Shown in pieces: positions 9,118 through 17,632 of a stretch of DNA of 64,000 nucleotides. How positions within the stretch are numbered: the stretch's first letter is position 1; each line of letters begins with the position of its first letter. This DNA comes from Paenibacillus sp. ACRRX (GTDB taxonomy: Bacteria; Bacillota; Bacilli; Paenibacillales; Paenibacillaceae). Both the position numbers and the translations under genes were made by a program. The notes below the pieces were generated by a model that ran no database searches, was not told where the DNA came from, and saw nothing but the letters and a program-made list of their open reading frames with translations. The stretch spans positions 434,001-498,000 of the forward strand of contig NZ_JAKRNK010000003.1 of NCBI RefSeq assembly GCF_022346885.1, given 5' to 3'.

Positions 9118-9230
9118 TATATAACTTTTAGGTCACTATATCACTAAAAAGTACGTACTATTCAACTTCATTCGAATAATACATAATAACATTTACCGGC
9201 CGGTATAACCAACCCTTAGGAGTGGAAGTA

Positions 9231-10448
9231 ATGCAAATCCATCAAAGAAAAAGTACGCTGGCGCTTCTAGCCTTAGCCATAAGTGCCTTTGCAATTGGAA
9301 CAACCGAGTTTATCAGCGTTGGGCTGCTCCCCCTTATTGCTGAAGACCTGCATATATCCGTTACAACGTCCGGATTAACCGTTACTTTATATGCCTTAGG
9401 TGTTACTTTTGGGGCCCCCATATTAACATCGCTGACCTCAAGCGTGTCACGTAAGACACTCCTGCTATGGATTATGCTGGTGTTTATTGCAGGCAATAGC
9501 CTTGCTGCAGCCGCGGATAGCATCACCGTCTTGCTGATCGCACGTGTCATCTCTGCTTTGGCGCACGGCATCTTTATGTCCATCGGCTCTACAATTGCTG
9601 CAGACCTGGTACCTGAGCATCGCAGAGCAAGCGCGATCTCGATTATGTTCTCGGGACTTACCGTCGCCACGGTTACGGGGGTTCCGCTAGGCACCTTCAT
9701 TGGCCAGCAGCTTGGCTGGCGAGCTGCATTTGTCGCTATTGTAGCTGTAGGTATGGTCGCATTGTTGGCTAACATCCTGCTTGTGCCCGCTGGCCTACGT
9801 AAAGGCATACGAACACCGCTTCACGATCAAGTAAAGCTCGTGACAAACGGACGATTGTTATTAGCATTTGCGATTACGGCATTGGGATACGGCGGTACAT
9901 TTGTGGTCTTCACTTATTTATCCCCTTTACTACGTGATATTACAGGGTTTGCAGAAAGTACGATAACGATCATCCTGCTGTTATACGGTATTGCCATTGC
10001 TATTGGTAATATAGTTGGGGGAAAAGCTGCTAATCGCAAGCCTATCAATGCTTTATTTTACATGTTTGTCTTACAGGCAATTGTACTGGTGCTGCTGTTA
10101 TTTACAGCTCCATTTAAAATGGTAGGATTAATTACCATTCTCCTTATGGGACTATTTGCATTCATGAGTGTGCCTGGACTGCAAATATACGTCGTCATGC
10201 TGGCTGAACGTTATGCACCAAGTGCAGTTGATGTAGCTTCGGCTGTTAATATTGCAGCCTTTAACGCAGGCATTGCAATCGGAGCCTACATGGGTGGAGT
10301 CGTTGCCGACAAACTTGGACTCATTCATACGACTTGGGTCGGCGCCTTGATGGTGCTAGGCGCGGTCTTGCTGACCGCATGGAGCCGTCATCTCGAAAGA
10401 AGGGACAACACCATCCCTAAAGTCAGCCAAGCGTGCCCTGCTAGTTAA
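9231..10448 (+). CDS. MFS transporter, DHA1 drug/sugar efflux (AraJ/YdhP-like)
   Basis: A 405-residue protein with 12 predicted membrane helices. The first helix region 'FAIGTTEFISVGLLPLIAEDL' is the typical DHA1/AraJ-type signature, and 'GTFIGQQLGWRAAFVAI' matches motif C of antiporters. It probably exports a drug or metabolite by proton antiport. The ATG at 9231 has TTAGGAG 8 nt upstream. It is divergent from the HxlR regulator, which usually responds to a toxic or redox-active compound. A terminator follows at 10491. Confidence 0.88.
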   Translation: MQIHQRKSTLALLALAISAFAIGTTEFISVGLLPLIAEDLHISVTTSGLTVTLYALGVTFGAPILTSLTSSVSRKTLLLWIMLVFIAGNSLAAAADSITVLLIARVISALAHGIFMSIGSTIAADLVPEHRRASAISIMFSGLTVATVTGVPLGTFIGQQLGWRAAFVAIVAVGMVALLANILLVPAGLRKGIRTPLHDQVKLVTNGRLLLAFAITALGYGGTFVVFTYLSPLLRDITGFAESTITIILLLYGIAIAIGNIVGGKAANRKPINALFYMFVLQAIVLVLLLFTAPFKMVGLITILLMGLFAFMSVPGLQIYVVMLAERYAPSAVDVASAVNIAAFNAGIAIGAYMGGVVADKLGLIHTTWVGALMVLGAVLLTAWSRHLERRDNTIPKVSQACPAS

Positions 10449-10490
10449 AGGACGAGTAAAAGCAAACTTCACAGCAAAGGTATAAAAATA

Positions 10491-10529
10491 AAGGAGCCCT
10501 GCCGGTTTATTGAACCGGCAGGGCTCCTT
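10491..10529 (-). terminator. Strong terminator between convergent genes
   Basis: A perfect 17-bp stem (arms beginning AAGGAGCCCTGCCGG) with a 5-nt loop. A T-rich run follows on the minus side, so it mainly ends the reductase gene, but it can also act for the MFS gene. Confidence 0.85.
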
Positions 10530-10602
10530 CCATTTAACATGCGCTATATGTTGATCCTGCTGACAAGCAGCACTTTTAAAGCCACTCTGGCTTCACCAAC
10601 AA

Positions 10603-11652
10603 TCACTTCATCATCTGCTTCACAAGCTCACGATTACGTTCCTTGAACAAATCGTTATGAGAGGACACCATCGCATGGCCATGTGCTTCAGGTTCAATAA
10701 ACTTCTTCGCTTTATTCACCGCATTGGCCGCATCTTGGAACGCGCCAGCGATCAGGTGGAGTTTCCCTTCATGATGTAAAATGTCACCCGCCGCATACAA
10801 TCCTGGAATTGAAGACTCACTGCTCGCATTACCCGCAATGTAGTAGTCATCAACCATTTTAATATCCAACTGGCTGTTGGACAGCAACGCTGTGTCACGC
10901 TCGTATCCATGGTTAATAATTACTTCTTCAATCTCAAGCTGTGACACTTCGCCTGTGCTGTTATTTGTAAGCTCGACTCGCTCGATCATCTGATGATCTG
11001 CACCTGCGATTAGCTTGGTAATGGTCGTCTCAAAGAAGCATTCTACAGTACTGTTCATCAACTGGGACACTTGCGCTTCATGGCCGGACAAAGCTTCCTT
11101 CCGATAAGTTAAGTACACCTTCTTTGCGATAGGCTCCAATTCATTTGCCCAGTCAACAGCAGAGTTGCCTCCGCCCGAGATGACAACGGTCTTATCCTTG
11201 AAGTGAAGCAGCGACTTCACCGTATAGCTTAAATTAGAGACTTCAAAGCGCTCAGCGCCTTCAATCTCTAGTTTTTGCGGCATCAATATACCGCCGCCAA
11301 TCGCAACAATGACCGTTTTCGAATAATGCTTACGGCCAGATGCAGCATGAAGCACAAACAAACCCTCTTCGTTCTGCGTAATCGACTCTACTTTTTCATT
11401 TAATACCACTTCGGGATGGAACGTCATTCCCTGCTCCACCATCTGCTCTATTAATTTATCCCCGCTTGTTGGCATCAATCCACCTACATCCCAAATCATT
11501 TTTTCAGGATACACATGCACCTTGCCGCCTAAACGTGGCTGAAACTCAATCAACTTGGTTTTCATTTCCCGAAGTCCGCTATAAAAAGCAGAGAAAAGCC
11601 CTGCTGGCCCTCCACCGATAATGGTTACGTCAAACAATTCTGTGCCTACCAT
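10603..11652 (-). CDS. Ferredoxin/flavodoxin--NADP+ reductase, thioredoxin-reductase-like (YumC type)
   Basis: A 349-residue flavoprotein. The FAD-binding motif 'DVTIIGGGPAGLFSAFYSGL' is at the N-terminus, the NADPH-binding motif 'VVISGGGNSAVDWA' in the middle, and the second FAD motif 'GLYAAGDI' near the C-terminus. The redox CxxC of thioredoxin reductases is absent, as in YumC-type ferredoxin-NADP reductases. The start at 11652 follows AAAGGAG. A Fur box lies directly upstream (11681-11702), and the siderophore uptake operon is divergent, so it may supply electrons for siderophore-iron release; this role is inference. Confidence 0.9.
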   Translation of the reverse strand: MVGTELFDVTIIGGGPAGLFSAFYSGLREMKTKLIEFQPRLGGKVHVYPEKMIWDVGGLMPTSGDKLIEQMVEQGMTFHPEVVLNEKVESITQNEEGLFVLHAASGRKHYSKTVIVAIGGGILMPQKLEIEGAERFEVSNLSYTVKSLLHFKDKTVVISGGGNSAVDWANELEPIAKKVYLTYRKEALSGHEAQVSQLMNSTVECFFETTITKLIAGADHQMIERVELTNNSTGEVSQLEIEEVIINHGYERDTALLSNSQLDIKMVDDYYIAGNASSESSIPGLYAAGDILHHEGKLHLIAGAFQDAANAVNKAKKFIEPEAHGHAMVSSHNDLFKERNRELVKQMMK

Positions 11653-11680
11653 ATATATCACTCCTTTGGAAATATCTTAG

Positions 11681-11702
11681 TATTGATTATCATTATCAAT
11701 TA
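11681..11702 (-). promoter_or_regulatory. Fur box
   Basis: TGATTATCATTATCA at 11684-11698 fits the 7-1-7 Fur motif (TGATAAT-N-ATTATCA) with one mismatch when read on the minus strand. It lies in front of the ferredoxin-NADP reductase gene. Confidence 0.8.
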
Positions 11703-11784
11703 AATATACGCCTTTCCCCCAACATTTACAATGCACAAGAACAATTGACAACGGAAAAAGATACACTTATATTAATGAAGTCGA

Positions 11785-11805
11785 TATTGATAATGATTAT
11801 CAATA
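11785..11805 (+). promoter_or_regulatory. Fur box, perfect 7-1-7
   Basis: TGATAATGATTATCA at 11788-11802 is an exact match to the Bacillus Fur 7-1-7 motif, and the palindrome extends further on both sides. It lies 40 nt before the siderophore ATPase start, implying iron repression of the uptake operon. Confidence 0.93.
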
Positions 11806-11844
11806 TTATTTTTGAGCGTTGATTTTATTTTTGGAGGTCACAGC

Positions 11845-12636
11845 ATGGTTCGCCTGTATACCGATAATCTGAACATAAGTTATGGTGAACGCATCATTGT
11901 CAAAGATCTCAGTGTCCAGATTCCTGACAAAAAAATGACAACCATAATCGGTTCCAATGGCTGCGGGAAATCAACTTTATTAAAGGCTATCACTCGGATT
12001 ATCCCGCATCAGTCAGGAGCCGTCATCTTGGATGGAGCTAATATTGCCCAAGAAAATACAAAGCTGCTGGCCAAAAAAATGGCCATCCTGCCGCAGACAC
12101 CTGAAAGCGCAAGCGGATTAACGGTCGGTGAGCTTGTGTCTTACGGCCGGTTTCCTTATCAAAAGGGCTTCGGACGCTTAACCCAGAAAGATATAAGCGT
12201 GATCGAATGGGCGCTTGAAGTAACGGGAACCTCGGACTTTAAGTATCGTCCCGTAGATGCCTTGTCCGGAGGCCAGCGTCAACGGGTATGGATTGCGATG
12301 GCGCTCGCACAAGAGACAGAAATTATCTTTCTTGATGAACCAACCACTTATTTAGATATGGCGCATCAGCTTGAGGTACTGGAACTGCTTCAAAAGCTGA
12401 ACGTCGAGCAAGAGCGCACCATCGTGATGGTCCTCCATGACTTAAATCAGGCAGCCCGCTTTGCAGACTATCTGATCGCCATGAAGGAAGGCGAGATCGT
12501 AAAGGCCGGGAATTGCGAAGAAGTCATGAACCGTGACGTGTTAAAGGAAGTATTTCAGATTGATGCGGAGATCGGCCGCGATCCGCGTACAAACAAACCG
12601 ATGTGTGTCACCTACAACTTAGTTAAGGGAGAATAA
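11845..12636 (+). CDS. Iron-siderophore ABC transporter ATP-binding protein (FecE/FhuC/YusV type)
   Basis: A 263-residue ATPase with Walker A 'GSNGCGKST' (about 36-44), signature 'LSGGQRQRVWIAMALAQ', Walker B 'IIFLDEPTTYLD' and H-loop 'VLHDLNQAARF', the classic FecE-type pattern. The start ATG is preceded by TTGGAGG. It is the first gene of a four-gene uptake operon under the Fur box at 11785. Unlike the related yfiY-yfiZ-yfhA operon of B. subtilis, which borrows a distant ATPase, this operon carries its own. Confidence 0.93.
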   Translation: MVRLYTDNLNISYGERIIVKDLSVQIPDKKMTTIIGSNGCGKSTLLKAITRIIPHQSGAVILDGANIAQENTKLLAKKMAILPQTPESASGLTVGELVSYGRFPYQKGFGRLTQKDISVIEWALEVTGTSDFKYRPVDALSGGQRQRVWIAMALAQETEIIFLDEPTTYLDMAHQLEVLELLQKLNVEQERTIVMVLHDLNQAARFADYLIAMKEGEIVKAGNCEEVMNRDVLKEVFQIDAEIGRDPRTNKPMCVTYNLVKGE

Positions 12637-12640
12637 CATA

Positions 12641-13570
12641 ATGAAAAAAGTTCTAATTCCATTTTTGCTGCTCTGCGTATTTATGATTAGCGCATGCGGC
12701 AGCAACCAGCCTGCCGAGAAGAAGGAAGAGGCTGCTGCCCCAGCAGAAAGCAAATCCGGTAAAATAACGTATCAATCGGAAAATGGTCCTGTTGAAGTGC
12801 CTGCTGACCCTAAACGTGTCATCGTCCTTTCCACTTTTGCTGGGAATGTAATGGCCCTAAATGTCAACCTTGTCGGCGTAGATTCCTGGTCGAAGATGAA
12901 TCCACGCTTTGATACGACACTCAAAGATGTAACGGAAGTATCCGATGAGAACTTGGAAAAAATTATTGAGCTGCAGCCCGATCTGATTGTTGGCTTGTCC
13001 ACGATTAAGAATGTTGATAAATTAAAGCAAATCGCACCAACCGTCACCTATACTTACGGCAAAGTCGATTACCTGACTCAGCACCTGGAGATCGGCAAGC
13101 TGTTAAATAAAGAAAAAGAGGCAAAAGCCTGGATCGATGATTTCAAACAACGTGCTCAAAAAGCCGGAACTGACATAAAAGCGAAGATTGGTGAAAATAC
13201 AACCGTATCGGTTATCGAGAACTTCGACAAGCAAATCTACGTGTTCGGCGATAACTGGGGGCGTGGTACCGAAATTATTTATCAAGAGATGAAGTTAAAA
13301 ATGCCTGACAAAGTAAAAGAGATGGCGCTTAAAGATGGCTACTATGCCCTATCGCTTGAAGTACTGCCTAAGTTTGCAGGTGATTATATGATTTTCAGCA
13401 AAAACAAAGATACGGACAATTCATTCCAACAAACGGATACGTACAAGAACATTCCTGCGGTCAAGAACAAAAAAGTGTTCGAAGTCAATGCCAAAGAGTT
13501 CTACTTTAACGATCCGATCACCTTGGACTTCCAACTTGAGTTCTTTAAGCAAAGCTTTCTTGGCAACTAA
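12641..13570 (+). CDS. Iron-siderophore substrate-binding lipoprotein
   Basis: A 309-residue protein with a lipoprotein signal ending in the lipobox I-S-A-C (Cys19), an acidic/Ala-rich linker, then a class III periplasmic-binding fold: 'DPKRVIVLSTFAGNVMALNVNLVGVD', 'EKIIELQPDLIVG' and a central connecting helix. Family members (YfiY/FeuA/YclQ) bind hydroxamate or catecholate ferric siderophores; the ligand here cannot be told. It starts 4 nt after the ATPase stop and is followed by an attenuator-like stem-loop. Confidence 0.92.
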   Translation: MKKVLIPFLLLCVFMISACGSNQPAEKKEEAAAPAESKSGKITYQSENGPVEVPADPKRVIVLSTFAGNVMALNVNLVGVDSWSKMNPRFDTTLKDVTEVSDENLEKIIELQPDLIVGLSTIKNVDKLKQIAPTVTYTYGKVDYLTQHLEIGKLLNKEKEAKAWIDDFKQRAQKAGTDIKAKIGENTTVSVIENFDKQIYVFGDNWGRGTEIIYQEMKLKMPDKVKEMALKDGYYALSLEVLPKFAGDYMIFSKNKDTDNSFQQTDTYKNIPAVKNKKVFEVNAKEFYFNDPITLDFQLEFFKQSFLGN

Positions 13571-13580
13571 CTAATCCAGT

Positions 13581-13611
13581 AAAGGGATTCTTATCATAAG
13601 AATTCCTTTTC
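13581..13611 (+). terminator. Stem-loop/partial terminator inside the siderophore operon
   Basis: Near-perfect stem (AAGG-ATTCTTAT/AAGAAT-CCTT) followed by TTTTCCTTTATT, placed between the lipoprotein and permease genes. Such partial terminators commonly keep binding-protein levels above permease levels; that role is inference. Confidence 0.6.
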
Positions 13612-13643
13612 CTTTATTCTATTACAGAAAAGATGAGACACTG

Positions 13644-14654
13644 ATGACGACACCTGATCAACGTTCCATCCCATTTGCAGCCAAATTGATTCCTGCTATC
13701 TTGTTATTTATCGTTATGTTTGTCATCTCCATGGTGCTGGGCGCTGCAGACACCTCTATTCGAGAAGTGTGGCTTGCGCTGACGCCCTCCAGCGCAGCTG
13801 GCGACGCAATCTCGATGATTCGCGAGATCCGACTGCCTCGTGAAGTAGGTGCACTTGTCGTTGGTGCCGCGCTCGCCTTGTCCGGTGCCATTATGCAAGG
13901 GATGACCCGCAACCCATTGGCCGACCCTGGCCTGCTTGGCCTAACGTCTGGCGCCAACGCTGCGCTCGCCATCACGCTTGCGCTGCTGCCGACGGTTAAC
14001 TATATGGGTGTCACGTTTGCTTGCTTTATAGGTGCGGCTGCAGGTGCCCTGATGGTATTTGGCATCGGCGCTGCTAAGAAGGGCGGCTTCTCCCCGCTTC
14101 GAATCGTGCTGGCCGGCTCAGCGGTATCAGCCTTCTTATATGCCGTTGCAGAGGGTATCGGCATATACTTTAAGATCTCACAAGATGTGTCCATGTGGAC
14201 AGCAGGCGGTGTTATCGGCACTTCATGGGACCAGCTTCAGATCATCGTTCCAATCATCATCATGGGCATCCTGATCACGATGTTCCTCTCCAAGCAGCTT
14301 ACCATTCTTAGCTTGAGTGAGGAGGTTGCCGTTGGGCTTGGTCAAAAGACAGCCTTCATCAAAGCGATCTTATTTGTTGTGATTATTTTGCTCACAGGCG
14401 CTTCAGTGGCACTTGTCGGCAATATGGCGTTTATCGGCTTGATGATTCCCCATATCGTCCGTGCGATCGTTGGAACAGACTATCGATATATTGTGCCGAT
14501 GTCCGCCATTTTCGGCGGAACGTTTATGTTAATGGCTGATACCCTTGCGCGCATTATCAACATGCCTTATGAGACACCTGTAGCGGCCATTGTCGCTATG
14601 ATGGGATTGCCTTTCTTCCTGTTCATCGTACATAAAGGAGGTAAAGGATTCTGA
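13644..14654 (+). CDS. FecCD-family siderophore permease, subunit 1
   Basis: A 336-residue membrane protein with about nine to ten hydrophobic helices. FecCD signatures include 'IREIRLPREVGALVVGAALALSGAIMQGMTRNPLADPGLLG', 'LVGNMAFIGLMIPHIVR' and 'DTLARI....ETPVAAIVAMMG'. It pairs with the next gene to form the heterodimeric transmembrane channel. Its stop overlaps the next start (TGATG). Confidence 0.93.
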   Translation: MTTPDQRSIPFAAKLIPAILLFIVMFVISMVLGAADTSIREVWLALTPSSAAGDAISMIREIRLPREVGALVVGAALALSGAIMQGMTRNPLADPGLLGLTSGANAALAITLALLPTVNYMGVTFACFIGAAAGALMVFGIGAAKKGGFSPLRIVLAGSAVSAFLYAVAEGIGIYFKISQDVSMWTAGGVIGTSWDQLQIIVPIIIMGILITMFLSKQLTILSLSEEVAVGLGQKTAFIKAILFVVIILLTGASVALVGNMAFIGLMIPHIVRAIVGTDYRYIVPMSAIFGGTFMLMADTLARIINMPYETPVAAIVAMMGLPFFLFIVHKGGKGF

Positions 14655-15661
14655 TGATTGAACCTTCATTAATTCGCAGACAACGCTTGTTTGTAATCGT
14701 GCTTGTTGCCTTGATCACCATCACGATTGTAGTGGGATTGGGAATCGGTTATTCGTCCTTGTCGTATGATCGGCTGCTCCCTACTTTATTTGGCCAAGGT
14801 ACGTTTAAAGAGAGCTTTGTCCTGTTTTCAATCCGTTTGCCGCGAATCATTATTACACTGTTAGCAGGTATGGCGCTTGCCTTGTCCGGTGCCATTTTGC
14901 AGGGCATTACTCGCAATGATCTGGCAGACCCCGGTATCATTGGCATTAACTCGGGCGCTGGCATGGCAATCGCGTTGTTTGTTTTATATTTTCCGATAGA
15001 TACGGGGTCCTTTGTTTATATCCTGCCGTTAATTGCTTTTCTCGGGGCGATGCTGACCGCAGGCTTGATCTACTTGTTCTCTTACAACCGAACTTCAGGC
15101 CTTCAGCCCGTACGCTTGGTCTTAGTCGGAGTAGGCTTCTCACTGGCGTTATCCGGTTTCATGATCGTACTGATCTCTTCTGCCGAGCGCACCCAAGTCG
15201 ACTTTATTGCGAAGTGGATCGCAGGCAACATTTGGGGTACAGATTGGCCCTTTATTTGGGCGCTGCTGCCCTGGCTCGTCGTGCTGATTCCTTTTACACT
15301 GTACAAAGCGAATCGGCTTAATCTGCTTGCCCTTAATGAGCCTGTAGCCATCGGCGTTGGTGTGCAGATTGAGAAGGAGCGAATTGTGCTGCTGCTTGCA
15401 GCCGTTGCACTGGCAGCATCTGCCGTGTCTGTGACCGGAGGTATTGCCTTTGTTGGATTGATGGCTCCGCATATCGCCAAGTCGCTGATGGGGCCGCGGC
15501 ACCAATTATTTCTCCCGCTGGCCATTCTGCTTGGCGGCTGGCTCTTGCTGATCGCGGACACGATCGGACGCAACGTGGCCGAACCGGACGGCATTCCCGT
15601 GGGCATTATGGTAGCGCTGATCGGTGCACCGTATTTTGTTTATTTGTTATTGAAAAAGTAA
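14654..15661 (+). CDS. FecCD-family siderophore permease, subunit 2
   Basis: A 335-residue membrane protein paralogous to the preceding permease, with 'IRLPRIIITLLAGMALALSGAILQGITRNDLADPGIIGI' and 'TGGIAFVGLMAPHIAKSLMG' motifs. The ATG overlaps the previous stop, so the two subunits are made in equal amounts by translational coupling. It is the last gene of the Fur-controlled operon, and a strong terminator follows. Confidence 0.93.
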   Translation: MIEPSLIRRQRLFVIVLVALITITIVVGLGIGYSSLSYDRLLPTLFGQGTFKESFVLFSIRLPRIIITLLAGMALALSGAILQGITRNDLADPGIIGINSGAGMAIALFVLYFPIDTGSFVYILPLIAFLGAMLTAGLIYLFSYNRTSGLQPVRLVLVGVGFSLALSGFMIVLISSAERTQVDFIAKWIAGNIWGTDWPFIWALLPWLVVLIPFTLYKANRLNLLALNEPVAIGVGVQIEKERIVLLLAAVALAASAVSVTGGIAFVGLMAPHIAKSLMGPRHQLFLPLAILLGGWLLLIADTIGRNVAEPDGIPVGIMVALIGAPYFVYLLLKK

Positions 15662-15663
15662 AG

Positions 15664-15711
15664 TAGCAAGAGGGGCTATGCTTTGAGCAGGGGGCTCCTC
15701 TTGCTTTTTTT
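15664..15711 (+). terminator. Rho-independent terminator of the siderophore operon
   Basis: AGCAAGAGG pairs with CCTCTTGCT and is followed by a T7 run. Confidence 0.88.
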
Positions 15712-15802
15712 GAACCACGATAATTACACATTACACACATTGTGATGCGTGAATGACAGGTCCGACATTCCCCTTTTTGATGAGCTTCGATCCTCATTCT
15801 CC

Positions 15803-16897
15803 TTAGTTAATAACAACCCCATGCGCGCGGTAATAATCAAACACGTTAGCTGAGCTTACACCCAGATCCAGCAGTTCCTCTGGGTAGTAAGCTCGCGGGT
15901 TTAACCAATAGTTGTCCGGTGCACGCAGTATGTTCTCTGCCTGGATAGCAGCCCCCAGTGCAGTTAAATGCGTCTGGCCCAGCGGATCTGTCAATTGAAT
16001 AGTCCTTTCCTCATATTGCCCGTCCACATTGCGACCACGAATATGAATAACGATATAATGCGGATTACCGCTGCCCGGATTGTACAGTAAGCTGTGTCGC
16101 ACACGTCGAAACCGTTCGCCACTTAAACGGCCCCATAAGCCCGTTCTCACCATCGCAACAAGCGCACCTGTAGATACTTTGTTATCAAAAGCAATCCGGA
16201 AATGAACTGAGCTGGTATTCGTTCCTCTTGCCAATGTCACATGGTCAGGGGTATCCAAACGGTAGCTTTTTGTAGCATAATCGTTTGGAAAGCGGACTCT
16301 AACTGGATCCGTCATCGGATAAACAGAGCGTTTAACCTTGTTGTCGACGATCTCAAATGGAATGGACAGACGGTCCATGTACGCCGTTGAATCGGGTCCT
16401 GCCTTATCCTTCAAGGAGTAAAGCGCATGGATATTGATGTGAACGTCCCATAAACCTTCGGACGTTATTTGCGCAAACAAAGCTGCCGTGCCGCCCATCC
16501 AGCCAGAAGAAAAGACGACAGGGGTATTCATGTTGGTTCCTTCTAACTTGTCAATCGATTGTTGAAAACGTTCCGTCCACCGTGTAACGTCTAGCAGCGG
16601 TATCCCTCTGCGCACAGCTGACAGCAGCAAGTGGTCCTCCAGATCGTTGACCACATTGATAATTAAAGTCAGTTCCTCACTTACATGCTCCAAAGGATCC
16701 TCTGCCATGTTGTTAATGCTAATGGTTTGTACCCTGTCTGGTTCAAAAGGGACAGCCCGATTCGGGTTACGTCCACCAAGTAAGATGACCACCTCGGGGT
16801 GACGCTGCAGCAAGATGTGTGCGATTTGGCTCCCTACCACACCATACCCGCCAACAATTAATACGACCTGTCTGTTTCCACTTGTTTGATTTTTCAT
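15803..16897 (-). CDS. Saccharopine dehydrogenase-like NADP-binding protein
   Basis: A 364-residue protein. The N-terminal Rossmann motif 'VVLIVGGYGVVGSQIAHIL' is followed by 'LLGGRNPNRA', the pattern of saccharopine-dehydrogenase-like oxidoreductases. 'FSSGWMGGTAALFAQ' lies near residue 145. Substrate unknown. The gene lies 91 nt downstream of an ArsR regulator in the same direction, and the gap holds an inverted repeat, so ArsR-type control of this gene is likely. It is a distant relative of the protein at 2907-3962. Confidence 0.78.
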   Translation of the reverse strand: MKNQTSGNRQVVLIVGGYGVVGSQIAHILLQRHPEVVILLGGRNPNRAVPFEPDRVQTISINNMAEDPLEHVSEELTLIINVVNDLEDHLLLSAVRRGIPLLDVTRWTERFQQSIDKLEGTNMNTPVVFSSGWMGGTAALFAQITSEGLWDVHINIHALYSLKDKAGPDSTAYMDRLSIPFEIVDNKVKRSVYPMTDPVRVRFPNDYATKSYRLDTPDHVTLARGTNTSSVHFRIAFDNKVSTGALVAMVRTGLWGRLSGERFRRVRHSLLYNPGSGNPHYIVIHIRGRNVDGQYEERTIQLTDPLGQTHLTALGAAIQAENILRAPDNYWLNPRAYYPEELLDLGVSSANVFDYYRAHGVVIN

Positions 16898-16923
16898 TAC
16901 AAACTCCCCTTTACATTATGTTT

Positions 16924-16947
16924 ATATGTTTAAGTATATCAACATAT
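16924..16947 (-). promoter_or_regulatory. Candidate ArsR operator
   Basis: ATATGTT and AACATAT form a 7-bp inverted repeat with 10-nt spacing, just upstream of the dehydrogenase gene and downstream of the ArsR gene. Confidence 0.45.
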
Positions 16948-16987
16948 AGTTGTGCAAAATAGGGACAGCTCATGTCCCTATTTCTGA

Positions 16988-17320
16988 TCACTCTTTTGAC
17001 ATATCTAGGCATTCCTCTTCCACAAGCATCACAAGCTGCTTTAACAGGGTTATCGCTTCCTCAAACTCCAGACGATAATGCAATTCGGTGCCTTTTTTTG
17101 TCGCTTGGAGCAGACCTGCTTGCTTTAGTATTTTCAAATGATGAGATACGGTTGGACGCGACATTGGAACATGCTCCGCAATCTGCGTTACGTTAAGACT
17201 CTCTTTATCCATGAGAAGTGCTATAATCTGCTGACGAACTGGATCCCCCATGCCATGGAAGTAAGGACTGAGCTTACCCAGCATGTCAATCGACTTGCTT
17301 GTACAGTTAGGTGTATTCAT
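16988..17320 (-). CDS. ArsR-family winged-helix repressor
   Basis: A 110-residue protein with the ArsR fold 'GMGDPVRQQIIALLMDKESLNVTQIAEHVPMSRPTVSHHLKILKQAGLLQATKKGTELHYRL'. The recognition helix is 'SRPTVSHHLKIL'. Single cysteines near both ends (Cys7, Cys104) do not form a recognised metal motif, so it is probably a non-metal-sensing member. The ATG at 17320 has GGAG 7 nt upstream. The palindrome at 17339-17354 overlaps its promoter region, suggesting autoregulation together with the downstream dehydrogenase. Confidence 0.88.
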   Translation of the reverse strand: MNTPNCTSKSIDMLGKLSPYFHGMGDPVRQQIIALLMDKESLNVTQIAEHVPMSRPTVSHHLKILKQAGLLQATKKGTELHYRLEFEEAITLLKQLVMLVEEECLDMSKE

Positions 17321-17338
17321 AATCCACTCCGTTGATAA

Positions 17339-17354
17339 GTTTAATTATTTAAAC
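17339..17354. promoter_or_regulatory. Palindrome upstream of the ArsR gene
   Basis: GTTTAATTATTTAAAC: a 6-bp inverted repeat with 4-nt spacer, 18 nt before the ArsR start. Likely operator. Confidence 0.5.
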
Positions 17355-17454
17355 GGATTATAATACACCTTTCATCTCAATTCAACTGGGGTGCAAAATA
17401 TAGGCAGTTGTATACGTAATTATTCTGGACAGGTGAGCATCTTGATCTCACGCT

Positions 17455-17468
17455 TTACCACGTGGTAA
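17455..17468. promoter_or_regulatory. Perfect 14-bp palindrome of unknown role
   Basis: TTACCACGTGGTAA is fully symmetric. It sits in the 310-nt gap between the divergent ArsR and DUF1697 genes, far from either start. The rest of the gap shows nothing recognisable. Confidence 0.4.
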
Positions 17469-17632
17469 TATTTTCATATTTACGAACGAGGATATGTTCT
17501 GGCTTTGTGCCAAGTGGGCATTTTAATATTCCCCTTTTAACCAGTAGGGATTGTTTGTAGAACACACGGTTATCCTGGTCTCTCGTAAAAGAAAACAATC
17601 GAATTAAACGTTAATAAAGAAGGAGCGTCTGG

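Noticed and set aside
9242..9808. 188-codon leftward open frame
   Set aside because: Antisense shadow of the MFS exporter; low-complexity Ala/Pro/Ser-rich translation and no ribosome site.
15103..15606. 167-codon leftward open frame
   Set aside because: Antisense to the second FecCD permease; composition is that of a shadow frame.
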